Shown here: positions 7,708 through 13,864 of the stretch, piece by piece
Layout: every line of letters starts with the position of its first letter
Numbering within the stretch: the stretch's first letter is position 1
Program-made: the position numbers and the translations under genes
The notes under the pieces: generated by a model
What the model was told of the DNA's origin: nothing
What the model saw: only the letters and a program-made list of their open reading frames with translations
Database searches by the model: none
NCBI GenBank assembly: GCA_947371645.1
Contig: CANBQJ010000091.1
Location: 1-13,864 of the forward strand
Reading direction: 5' to 3'
Source of the DNA: Burkholderiales bacterium
GTDB lineage: Bacteria; Pseudomonadota; Gammaproteobacteria; Burkholderiales; Burkholderiaceae
DNA: 13,864 bases

Positions 7708-8088
7708 ATGCCCTGTACCGTCCACAACATCACCGGTTTTGCCCACAAGGGCAGCGGCGGCATGAGCATGGCCTTCCCCGATGTGTGCAACACCCCTGCA
7801 CCGCCGGCGCCGCCCATCCCCATTCCCTACCCCAACATCGGCAAAGCGTCGGACACCTCACAAGGCACCACCCAGGTCGAGGCAGACGGCAACATGGTCA
7901 TGGTCAAAGGCGCCAAGTACATGATGAGCGCAGGCGACGAGGCGGGCAGCGTGGGCGGGCTGATGAGCGGCGTGTTCAAGCAGGAATGCGAGTTCATGAT
8001 GTACTCGTTCAACGTCATGCTTGAGGGCAAGAACGTGTGTCGCATGGGTGACCCCCTGTGGCACAACAAGAAAAACATCTGCGGGTGA
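7708..8088 (+). CDS. DUF4150 PAAR-like spike-tip protein
   Basis: This 126-residue protein shows the DUF4150 signature: FPDVCNTP (23-30), the proline-rich PAPPAPPIPIPYPN, GKASDTSQGTTQV and a C-terminal ending with C111, H119 and C125 as possible metal ligands. DUF4150 proteins are PAAR-like and are thought to cap the VgrG needle, sharpening it and carrying effectors. Here the domain stands alone, whereas many relatives continue directly into a toxin domain. A GGAG ribosome site (7698-7701) lies 6 bases before the ATG. The nuclease gene begins 16 bases after its stop, in a different frame. The run AAAAA at 8071-8075 close to the end could allow a frame change into the nuclease frame. Confidence 0.92.
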   Translation: MPCTVHNITGFAHKGSGGMSMAFPDVCNTPAPPAPPIPIPYPNIGKASDTSQGTTQVEADGNMVMVKGAKYMMSAGDEAGSVGGLMSGVFKQECEFMMYSFNVMLEGKNVCRMGDPLWHNKKNICG

Positions 8089-8092
8089 GATC

Positions 8093-8097
8093 GGGAG
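8093..8097 (+). promoter_or_regulatory. Ribosome binding site deciding the nuclease start
   Basis: GGGAG lies 7 bases before the ATG at 8105. It supports that start over an in-frame ATG at 8021, which lies well inside the PAAR-like gene. Confidence 0.65.
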
Positions 8098-8104
8098 CAA
8101 AGCC

Positions 8105-9091
8105 ATGACACAGATCGGTGAAGCGGTGGCGATCGGCGTGATCTCGGACGGCAGCGATCCCGAGTGCCCGCTCAACCACGACGACCTGACCCCCATTCAG
8201 AGCACCAACAACTTTGTGGGCGATGGGGGCACGCTGGGGCGCAACATGGCGGCGGGTACCAGCTCGATCACCTACGCGCCGAACCGCAGTGGGTCGCCAG
8301 AGGCCCGGCCTTACCCCAGCACCTCTGCCGACGACAGCTGGCCGGTGACCGTGGACGGCCACACTTACCCGGTGACCTGTGCGGCGCACCACCTGATACC
8401 GGCTCAGGCCTCGCTCAAGAAGGCGAGGGCTTTGCACAAGTGGCTGGTCTACAAGAAGCAAACCGAGACACTGGGTGGCGCTGGCGGCGGCTCGGCATCT
8501 GGCGAGGTCTGGGCCGACGTGGGCTACGACGTCAATGGCCTGGAAAACGGCGTCTGGCTGCCAGGCAACTACGCGGTCGGCGGAGGCTCCGGTGGCACGG
8601 CGGAATGGGTGTCGGCCCCCAGCGCCCTGGACAATGAGCGCGCCAGCGCCAAGCCGCCACCGCCAGCGCCACCGGAGAGCCGCAAGCTCTCCGGCTTGCG
8701 GCACACCTTCTTTGACGACAACCGCAAGGGTCAGTATGTGATGGGTGCGACCTACGTGTTCAACGCCCAGTTCCACGACAGCCATGGCGAGTACAGCACC
8801 ATCGTCACCGCGGCGCTGGACAAGCTCGCCACCCTTTACCAGGAGAAGAAGTACGACACCGAGCCGCCTTGCCCCAAGTGCAAGCAGCGCCTGGACAAAG
8901 TCAAGGAAGAAGGCATCCCGACGCACTTTGGCCTCGCCCATCGGCTCAATGCGGTGTCCGACCGCTTCTCCCGTTACCTGGTTGGCAAACGCGGTCACCC
9001 GCAGGTCTACACCTCAGACTGGGGCAAGGGCGCCTACCTGGAGGGCATGCACATGGTGTCCAGCTACTCGCCTCCGATCCTCGAGGGTTGA
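8105..9091 (+). CDS. AHH/HNH-superfamily nuclease, probable T6SS effector
   Basis: This 328-residue protein carries the AHH nuclease hallmark: CAAHHLIPA with A94, H95 and H96, then GYDVNGLENGVWLPG with N148 and the W151-L152-P153 end. This is the layout of the treble-clef HNH/Endo VII-like nucleases used as toxins in polymorphic and T6SS systems, so DNA or RNA cleavage in a target cell is expected. A proline-rich linker (about 184-190) leads to a second region I do not recognise, with QFHDSHGEY (H224, H227), a CPKC pair (C256, C259) and H274, a possible metal site. There is no signal peptide, no PAAR domain and no VgrG-binding domain, so delivery probably depends on the DUF2169, synthase-like and DUF4150 proteins encoded just upstream. 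The likely immunity gene follows 45 bases later. The nuclease call rests on motifs alone. Confidence 0.82.
   Translation: MTQIGEAVAIGVISDGSDPECPLNHDDLTPIQSTNNFVGDGGTLGRNMAAGTSSITYAPNRSGSPEARPYPSTSADDSWPVTVDGHTYPVTCAAHHLIPAQASLKKARALHKWLVYKKQTETLGGAGGGSASGEVWADVGYDVNGLENGVWLPGNYAVGGGSGGTAEWVSAPSALDNERASAKPPPPAPPESRKLSGLRHTFFDDNRKGQYVMGATYVFNAQFHDSHGEYSTIVTAALDKLATLYQEKKYDTEPPCPKCKQRLDKVKEEGIPTHFGLAHRLNAVSDRFSRYLVGKRGHPQVYTSDWGKGAYLEGMHMVSSYSPPILEG
8672..8702 (+). repeat. Two overlapping, mutually exclusive hairpins inside the nuclease gene
   Basis: CCGGAGAGC (8672-8680) pairs perfectly with GCTCTCCGG (8686-8694) around a 5-base loop. GCCGCAAG (8679-8686) pairs perfectly with CTTGCGGC (8695-8702) around an 8-base loop. 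The two stems share bases, so only one can form at a time. They lie at the coding junction between the proline-rich linker and the C-terminal region. Any function is unknown. Confidence 0.6.
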
Positions 9092-9100
9092 CGTCAACCC
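9085..9100. repeat. Perfect 16-base palindrome at the nuclease stop codon
   Basis: GGGTTGACGTCAACCC reads the same on both strands and contains the stop codon TGA (9089-9091). With one unpaired A (9084), the outer arms CTCG (9080-9083) and CGAG (9101-9104) extend it. As RNA it would fold with an ACGU loop. There is no adjacent T-run, so it is not a standard terminator. A protein-binding operator or an mRNA-stabilising hairpin between toxin and immunity genes are both possible. Confidence 0.6.
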
Positions 9101-9136
9101 CGAGCCCTCACCCGTCCCGTTTTCACGCGCGCACCC

Positions 9137-9706
9137 ATGTACCACATGCTCATTTGCCAAGCACCTTTTGGCGTTCAGCCAGCCTTGCTGGACTACATCC
9201 CGGACGACATGGGCGGTGGCGTGCTGCGCAGCTGGAAAACGGGCAAGCGCTTCGCCGCGCCGCCTGCGTTGCCGGTGAAGGTGACCATCGATGAGGGTGA
9301 ATCGGGTCTGCTCAAGGAGTTCAACGATGCCACCATCGCCTTGATGTCGCGGCGCCTGGCCGATGCGATCAAGGCCGCCGGCGTGTCGAATGTCGAGTTC
9401 TACGACGCCGAGGTGCAGGACTTCGATACAGGCGAGACCCACGCCACGCACCAGGCCTTCAACATCATCGGTGTGCTGGCCGTGGCCGACCTGTCGCGCT
9501 CGACCTACCAGGCACTGGACGGACCGCTCATCACCGTGGACTTCGATGGCGTGGCCATCGATGCGGACAAGGCCCGGGGTGCGCTGCTGTTCAGGCTGGC
9601 CGAGTCGGTCAACGGGGTGGTTGTGCACGACCGCGTCAAGCAGGCCATCGAAGCCGCAGGGATCAACACCCTGACCTTCCTGCCACCCGAACAATGGGTC
9701 AGCTGA
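9137..9706 (+). CDS. Imm11 (DUF1629) family immunity protein
   Basis: This 189-residue protein matches the DUF1629/Imm11 pattern: an early IPDDMGGGVLRSWKTGK, then LMSRRLADAIKAAGVSNVEFY (70-89), HQAFNIIGVLAVADLSRS (105-122), LLFRLAES (150-157) and the closing VVHDRVKQAIEAAGINTLTF (162-181) with PPEQW. Imm11 proteins are predicted cytoplasmic antitoxins in polymorphic toxin and T6SS loci. Lying directly downstream of the AHH nuclease, it is the natural candidate to protect the producer and its kin by binding that toxin. There is no signal peptide, as expected for protection against a nuclease. No good ribosome site precedes the ATG at 9137, and another ATG lies three codons later at 9146, so the start is uncertain by a few residues. 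Palindromes sit at the upstream gene's stop and at its own stop. Confidence 0.82.
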   Translation: MYHMLICQAPFGVQPALLDYIPDDMGGGVLRSWKTGKRFAAPPALPVKVTIDEGESGLLKEFNDATIALMSRRLADAIKAAGVSNVEFYDAEVQDFDTGETHATHQAFNIIGVLAVADLSRSTYQALDGPLITVDFDGVAIDADKARGALLFRLAESVNGVVVHDRVKQAIEAAGINTLTFLPPEQWVS

Positions 9707-9709
9707 CCC
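9696..9709. repeat. Perfect 14-base palindrome at the Imm11 stop codon
   Basis: GGGTCAGCTGACCC spans the immunity gene's stop codon (TGA 9704-9706). Like the palindrome at 9085-9100 it has GGGT and ACCC outer arms. As RNA it gives a five-pair stem with an AGCU loop that ends 2 bases before the ribosome site of the next gene, so it could affect translational coupling. Confidence 0.5.
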
Positions 9710-9711
9710 TC

Positions 9712-9717
9712 AAGGAG
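9712..9717 (+). promoter_or_regulatory. Strong ribosome binding site for the DUF6484 gene
   Basis: AAGGAG lies 5 bases before the ATG at 9723. It is the best Shine-Dalgarno match in the vgrG run and fixes this start. Confidence 0.75.
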
Positions 9718-9722
9718 TCGAC

Positions 9723-10166
9723 ATGAGTCAATTGCGCGCCGTGCCTTTGCCCGAGGCCACCGTGGCCACATCGGCTGAACCATCGCTGCCCCCCGTGCGC
9801 GCCAGCGTGACGGGCATCGACCCGCAAGGCTGGGTCATGGTGACCCATGCAGGGCTGGTGTGGCGCTGCGAGGTGCTGGACGTACTGGTGCTGATGCGGC
9901 CCTTGGTGGCCGGAGACGCCGTCCTGGTGTTGCCGCCCTGCGGTGCCGAAGCTGCCGTGGTCATGGGGCGCATCGGACGTCAGCAGGCCGCTGACCAGGC
10001 CCCGGAGCCCCTCGTCATCCAGGCCCCTGGCGGCTTGAGTCTGCAATCAGGCGAGGGCAGTGTGGAGCTGCGCCCCAACGGACAGGTCCTGGTTCGCGGA
10101 GAGGACGTGCTGATCCGCGCCAAGGGCACGCAGCGCATCCGTGCGGGCACCGTGGCCATCAACTGA
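9723..10166 (+). CDS. DUF6484-like small protein resembling a VgrG tail
   Basis: This 147-residue protein resembles DUF6484. Residues about 26-85 look like a small beta-barrel: ASVTGIDPQGWVMVTHAGLVW, then LVAGDAVLVLPP and AAVVMGRIG, reminiscent of the OB-fold end of VgrG where IGQEVVV is followed by ITGRV. Residues about 98-147 (IQAPGGLSLQSGEGSVELRP to RIRAGTVAIN) resemble the last beta-prism stretch of a VgrG needle. It looks like a mini-spike without the gp27-like part. There is no signal peptide. It starts 16 bases after the immunity gene's stop behind a strong ribosome site, so its supply is probably set independently. Its role is unknown; an accessory spike piece or adaptor is plausible from context. 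The family assignment is from memory of the sequence pattern. Confidence 0.7.
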   Translation: MSQLRAVPLPEATVATSAEPSLPPVRASVTGIDPQGWVMVTHAGLVWRCEVLDVLVLMRPLVAGDAVLVLPPCGAEAAVVMGRIGRQQAADQAPEPLVIQAPGGLSLQSGEGSVELRPNGQVLVRGEDVLIRAKGTQRIRAGTVAIN

Positions 10167-10177
10167 ACCGACCCGGC

Positions 10178-11389
10178 ATGACACGCACCCGTGCCCGGTT
10201 CATCCCGGACATCTTGCTCACTCACCTGGACGACCTGGCCTTCCTCTCCAGCCAGCGGCGCGAGGCCCTGGCCTCAGAGCGCCACACGCTGCGCACCTAT
10301 GCAGAGGTCAACGAGCGCATAGAGGCCCATGTGCAGGGGTTGCTGGTGGCGCCAGCGCCGCAACTGCTCGCTCTGCTGACACCACTGCTGGCCGCTGCCG
10401 AACGTGACGAAGCCTTTGCTGCCGCCTACGCACTCTTGCGGCAGGACACACCTGAAGGCGCGCGCGCGGTGCTCATCGAGTTTTCTCGCGCCAAGGGCGC
10501 CACCTTGCTTGGGTTGAGGGACGCCTTGGGCTTGGCCCCAGCGGTGCGCACGGCCGACGAGCTGCGCTCTGCGCTGGGCCAGGCCAAGGCCAGCACGGCT
10601 GTGGCCGCCGCCGTGGTGTTGTCCAACCACCGGCAACTGGACCCGAACACCCCCAGGCTGCCCGCCTTGCTGCAGGAGGCGGACCCGGGCGTGGCTGCGC
10701 CAGCCTGGCGCGCCGCCCTGCTGGCCGATGTCGCATCGGCCGAGCCAGCGCCCGCGCGTCCGCTCCAACAGGGCGTGGCCCACGCCTCGCCCGAGGTGCG
10801 CCACGCCGCCTGGTCCCTGGCCGCATGGACGGCCCAGCCCCAGACCTGGTCGGCCTTGCGCCAGATTGCAGGGCAGGGCGATGCGGTGGCGCTGCACTGG
10901 CTGGCTGTGCTGGGCGCGCCCGAAGATGCCCCCCAGATCCAGCAGGCCGCCCTGGCCATGCCCGACCCGGCGGCCCGCTGCCGCTTGTTGGCGCGATTTG
11001 GTCACCCTTCGGCATTGAACGCGCTGCTGTTGTGGATGGCCGAAGACGACGTGCCCCTGGCCGTGGCCGCGCGCGAGGCCTTCACCCGCATCACCGGCCA
11101 CGACATCCGCGGCGAACGCCGCCGCCTGCCGGTGGCTGAAGGTGCCGACGATTTCGAGCGCGACATGGCACCCGATGTCTGGATGCCCGATGCCGCCCGG
11201 GCGCGTGCGCTGCTGGATCAGCACGGCAGCACGTGGGCGCAAGGCAGCCGCTGGTGTGCCGGCCACAGGCTGGACGGCGAGGTCTCGCGTGAGCTGCTGA
11301 TGCAGCTGGACCTGGATGCCCGCTGGGATGTGGCGGCCCGCGCGGCCCTGGCCGGGCGCGTGGTGTCGGCGCCACCGCCGGTGCACTGA
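10178..11389 (+). CDS. HEAT-like repeat protein, TIGR02270-like
   Basis: This 403-residue, alanine- and leucine-rich protein is predicted to be nearly all helical. The N-terminus (RFIPDILLTHLDDLAFLSSQR, 7-27) starts the pattern I associate with TIGR02270, a family of unknown function seen near vgrG genes. Residues about 195-305 show helical-pair units of HEAT type (SPEVRHAAWSLAAW, HPSALNALLLWM, VPLAVAAREAFTRITG). The C-terminus has WMPDAARARALLDQH and GSRWCAGHRL. No catalytic motif, signal peptide or membrane segment is visible. It starts 11 bases after the DUF6484 gene and is the last gene of the plus-strand run. A scaffolding role in cargo loading or spike assembly would fit the fold and location but is not shown. 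Assignment to TIGR02270 itself is moderately sure. Confidence 0.72.
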   Translation: MTRTRARFIPDILLTHLDDLAFLSSQRREALASERHTLRTYAEVNERIEAHVQGLLVAPAPQLLALLTPLLAAAERDEAFAAAYALLRQDTPEGARAVLIEFSRAKGATLLGLRDALGLAPAVRTADELRSALGQAKASTAVAAAVVLSNHRQLDPNTPRLPALLQEADPGVAAPAWRAALLADVASAEPAPARPLQQGVAHASPEVRHAAWSLAAWTAQPQTWSALRQIAGQGDAVALHWLAVLGAPEDAPQIQQAALAMPDPAARCRLLARFGHPSALNALLLWMAEDDVPLAVAAREAFTRITGHDIRGERRRLPVAEGADDFERDMAPDVWMPDAARARALLDQHGSTWAQGSRWCAGHRLDGEVSRELLMQLDLDARWDVAARAALAGRVVSAPPPVH

Positions 11390-11423
11390 GCGAGCGCACA
11401 ACGGCCTGGCGCCGCCGTGCGGC

Positions 11424-13697
11424 TCAGGGCTGGAGCGTGCCCCCGGTGATGGTGCGGTAGATGGTGCCCAGTTTGTTGCCGGCGCACCAGAGCACGTTGG
11501 GGTTGACGGGGGACGCGCTGAGCAGGCCGCAGGCCTCGTTGGTGAAGGCTTGCAGCAGCCAGTGCTGGCCACCATCTTTGCTGCGCCAGACCTCACCGCC
11601 TTGAAGCAGCCAGAAGTGCTGGTCGTCCAGCGCGGTGAAGCCCGTGGCCGGGCCCTGGGCTTGCGGGGGCAGGGCGATGCTGGCCCATGCCACGCCGCCA
11701 TCGGTGCTGCCCAGCAAGACCGCTTGTGCGGGGCGGCTGGCATCGTCCAGCTGGTTGCCCAGCAGGTACACCCCCTTCGCGCCGGGCAGGCTGACGCTGG
11801 CCCATTGCACCGATGCCAGCCCGGGTGGGCTGACCGGGACCCAGGTGGTGTTGCCATCGGTGCTGCGCAGCACCGTGCCTTGGTTGGTGCGGGTGTCCAG
11901 GCGCAGGGCCCAGGCTTCGCTTGCGTCGCGGGCCCGGATGGCGATGAGGGGGGCGCTGGCGCCGGTGCTTCGGGCGCCCCACTGCTGGCCGCCATCCGTG
12001 CTGCGCCAGACCACGCCCGCATTGCCCGCTGCCCAGACCACGGTGGGCGTCACGTTGTGCACGCTCAGCATCGCCCCTTGATCGGCCAGCGCCGTTTGCC
12101 AGGTGTCGCCATCTCGGGTGCCCACCAGGCCTGCTGTGCCCAGCACGGCCCAGGCCGACCGATCGCTGCTGGCGCTGATCCCGCGCAAGGCCATGGCTGC
12201 ATTGCCCCAGGGCTTGTCCACCCAGGTCAGGCCACCGTCCAGGGTGCGCAGGATGTGGCCGTCCAGGGTGGCCATCCAGGCGTCCGTGTCGCTGCTGGCG
12301 ACGATGTCCGCTGGAAGCAAGGCCTGTTGGGCGCTGCCCGACAGGTGGCTGGCGCGGCCGTCCACAACGTCGAACACCTCACCGGATGCAAACAACCACC
12401 TGACCTGGCCCTGCCAGAGGCCTGCCGTGTTCACACGCAAGCCCTGGGGCAGGTCCATCACTGTGCGCCAGCTCTGGCCCTGGTCGGTGGTGTAGGCGGC
12501 CAGGGCCTTGTTGCCGCTGCCATCGGCCGGCACCGAAAAGCCCAGTTGCCAGGCGGTTTGCGCGTCGGGGGCCAGCAGGTCCATGAGGCCGACCACAGTG
12601 CGGCTGGGCAAGCCCAGGTCCCGTCTGATCCAGCTGGCTCCGCCATCTGCAGACTGGTAGACGATGCCTCCCAGGGTGCCGGCCCAGAGCGTCGTTGCGT
12701 TGCCTGCTGCCAGGGTGTTCACGGCACCCTGGGGGACAGTGAAAGGCTGCCAGCTCTTGCCGCCATCCTTCGTCGCCCAGATGGTGTTGCCCAAACCCAG
12801 CCAGGCGTGGTCGGCGTCCCAGGCCACAAAGGCATGGGTCGGCGGCCGGCGCTCGGTCGCCGCAGCGAACAGGGGCTCCCAATGCTGTCCCCCATCCACT
12901 GTGCGCAGCACCCGTTGGTCGTTGGCCGCCCAGACGGTCTGTTCGTTCACCACATGCAGGTGGTACAGGGTGGTGTCGATGCCGCTGTCCTGGCGCGCCC
13001 AGCTCAGGCCGCCGTCTGTGGTTTTGAAGATGCCACCCGGCCCGCCCAGCGCCCAAGCCACTTTGCCCACCGTGCCCTTGGCCGCCGGCGGTGCGCTGCC
13101 AATGGCCAAGGCATGCACACCCGGGACATCGACGGTGAGCCAGGTGACCCCCCTGTCGGTGCTGCGCAGCACCTGTCCCGCTGTGCTGAGGGCCAGCAAC
13201 ACGTCCTGGCCCAGCACCGCCACCTCGCTGATCCAGGGGGACATGACCCGTGGGCTTTGCCGGCACCAGCCCTGGCCCGGCAGGCCGCCTGCACAGTCCA
13301 GCCCGGCCACGGTCTTGAACGCGGCCTCTTCAACCTGCAGGTGCAAGGTGGTCACCGTGGACTGGCCGCTGTCGTCGGTGCACGTCAGCTGGACCGTGTG
13401 CGGCCCGGCTGAGTCAAAGCTGTGGTTGACGCTGGCTTGCGTGCCCTCAAGGGGCTCTTTGCCGTCGTCGAAGACCCAGCGGTAGCGCACGCTGCCGGTG
13501 CCGGCGCAACTGCCGTTGATCGTGATCGGCAACCCGGCCCAGACCGATCCCTCGTTCACGCTCATGGGTGCGGCGCTGGGCGCGGGCGTCAGGCGGTTGA
13601 CCTGCGAATCGCCACCGCCACCGCCGCCGCACGATGCCAGCAGTGCCAGGGCCAGGCCGGCGGCCAGCAGGGGGAGGGCAGGCCTGCGCAGGCTCAT
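11424..13697 (-). CDS. Lipoprotein with PKD-like domain and Asp-box (Ycf48/sortilin-like) beta-propeller
   Basis: This 757-residue protein starts MSLRRPALP, followed by a hydrophobic stretch and the lipobox LLASC, so C23 should be lipidated after signal peptidase II cleavage. No aspartate follows the cysteine (+2 is glycine), which allows outer-membrane sorting. Six glycines follow, encoded by a GCC/ACC-type short repeat (13611-13629). Residues about 40-125 look like a PKD/Ig domain (YRWVFDDG, VQLTCTDDSG). The rest carries twelve Asp-boxes of form S/T-x-D-x-G-x-x-W, such as STDRGVTW, TTDGGLSW, TKDGGKSW, TLDGGLTW and SKDGGQHW, indicating one large or two smaller beta-propellers. The ATG at 13697 is preferred over one at 13739, which lies inside the upstream gene and would bury the signal peptide. 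It converges on the T6SS run with a 34-base gap, so it is probably a separate unit. Function unknown; surface binding or assembly is likely. Confidence 0.85.
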   Translation of the reverse strand: MSLRRPALPLLAAGLALALLASCGGGGGGDSQVNRLTPAPSAAPMSVNEGSVWAGLPITINGSCAGTGSVRYRWVFDDGKEPLEGTQASVNHSFDSAGPHTVQLTCTDDSGQSTVTTLHLQVEEAAFKTVAGLDCAGGLPGQGWCRQSPRVMSPWISEVAVLGQDVLLALSTAGQVLRSTDRGVTWLTVDVPGVHALAIGSAPPAAKGTVGKVAWALGGPGGIFKTTDGGLSWARQDSGIDTTLYHLHVVNEQTVWAANDQRVLRTVDGGQHWEPLFAAATERRPPTHAFVAWDADHAWLGLGNTIWATKDGGKSWQPFTVPQGAVNTLAAGNATTLWAGTLGGIVYQSADGGASWIRRDLGLPSRTVVGLMDLLAPDAQTAWQLGFSVPADGSGNKALAAYTTDQGQSWRTVMDLPQGLRVNTAGLWQGQVRWLFASGEVFDVVDGRASHLSGSAQQALLPADIVASSDTDAWMATLDGHILRTLDGGLTWVDKPWGNAAMALRGISASSDRSAWAVLGTAGLVGTRDGDTWQTALADQGAMLSVHNVTPTVVWAAGNAGVVWRSTDGGQQWGARSTGASAPLIAIRARDASEAWALRLDTRTNQGTVLRSTDGNTTWVPVSPPGLASVQWASVSLPGAKGVYLLGNQLDDASRPAQAVLLGSTDGGVAWASIALPPQAQGPATGFTALDDQHFWLLQGGEVWRSKDGGQHWLLQAFTNEACGLLSASPVNPNVLWCAGNKLGTIYRTITGGTLQP

Positions 13698-13704
13698 GGC
13701 CGTG

Positions 13705-13710
13705 CCCCTC
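13705..13710 (-). promoter_or_regulatory. Ribosome binding site deciding the lipoprotein start
   Basis: On the minus strand, GAGGGG lies 7 bases before the ATG at 13697 and overlaps the upstream gene's stop codon (TGA, 13711-13709). This supports the shorter start and suggests translational coupling of the two genes. Confidence 0.65.
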
Positions 13711-13864
13711 AAAAGCTCAGGATGAAGCTGGCGCTCCACCCGGAGGTGTGGTCGCGCAAGCCGTCGTGGGCGTACACGCTGGCGGTGCCGCCGCCACTGG
13801 CCGGCTGCGACAACAAGGCGTAGTGGCTGGTGCGCACGGTCTGCGCGCGCATGCCCAGGGCCAG
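13709..13864 (-). CDS. Probable outer-membrane beta-barrel protein, C-terminal end
   Basis: A minus-strand frame is open from the window edge to the TGA at 13711-13709 and gives the last 51 residues of a protein, including TVRTSHYALLSQPASGG and ending HTSGWSASFILSF. The C-terminal phenylalanine and alternating hydrophobic residues (W-S-A-S-F-I-L-S-F) match the terminal strand recognised by the BAM complex, as in porins and autotransporter barrels. Only the end is visible, so the family cannot be named. The lipoprotein start lies 11 bases beyond its stop, so the two are probably co-transcribed and may act together at the outer membrane. Confidence 0.55.
   Translation of the reverse strand: MALGMRAQTVRTSHYALLSQPASGGGTASVYAHDGLRDHTSGWSASFILSF

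Noticed and set aside
8021..8104. Upstream ATG for the nuclease gene
   Set aside because: It would overlap the PAAR-like gene by 68 bases, and a good ribosome site precedes the ATG at 8105.
11411..11423. GCCGC-CGT-GCGGC hairpin between the converging genes as a terminator
   Set aside because: There are only five pairs with a three-base loop and no T-run on either side; too weak to call.
10274..12022. Long minus-strand frame across the HEAT-like gene and the end of the lipoprotein gene
   Set aside because: It overlaps two supported genes, and its translation is A/P/R/G-rich without domains.
11316..13412. Long plus-strand frame opposite the lipoprotein gene
   Set aside because: The minus-strand reading has a lipobox and twelve Asp-boxes; this frame is its antisense shadow.
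13698..13739. Upstream ATG for the lipoprotein
   Set aside because: It would add 14 residues before the signal peptide and overlap the upstream gene; a ribosome site supports 13697.

Overview
The window is high-GC DNA from what looks like a betaproteobacterium of the Burkholderiales. The basis is codon use and the type VI secretion (T6SS) gene content; genus cannot be read from the sequence. No RNA genes, insertion sequences or CRISPR arrays were seen. There is no gene-free stretch over 300 bases; the longest gap is about 113 bases (1758-1870).

Layout. Bases 1-576 are the 3' end of clpV (tssH), the ATPase that recycles the T6SS sheath. Next is an AT-richer gene (639-1757) for a phospholipase C-like phosphodiesterase without a signal peptide, a candidate T6SS cargo effector. 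A TPR-methyltransferase of the COG4976 type follows (1871-3244). A tightly packed plus-strand run then goes from 3307 to 11389: vgrG, a DUF2169 adaptor, a ketoacyl-synthase-like protein that has lost its catalytic residues, a DUF4150 PAAR-like spike tip, an AHH/HNH-type nuclease effector, an Imm11 (DUF1629) immunity protein, a DUF6484 VgrG-tail-like protein and a HEAT-like protein resembling TIGR02270. Gaps in this run are 1 to 45 bases, so it is probably one operon. Converging on it from the minus strand are a 757-residue lipoprotein with a PKD-like domain and twelve Asp-box repeats, and upstream of it the last 51 codons of a probable outer-membrane beta-barrel protein.

How the genes fit together. 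VgrG and the DUF4150 protein should form the spike and its tip. DUF2169 is a known effector-adaptor family, and the nuclease with its downstream Imm11 protein is the toxin and immunity pair. The degenerate synthase, the DUF6484 protein and the HEAT-like protein are unassigned partners, perhaps for cargo loading or spike assembly. The most notable points are the dead synthase inside the adaptor module, the split tip and nuclease genes, two palindromes placed at the stop codons on either side of the immunity gene, overlapping alternative hairpins inside the toxin gene, and a shared 44-base element upstream of both the methyltransferase gene and vgrG.
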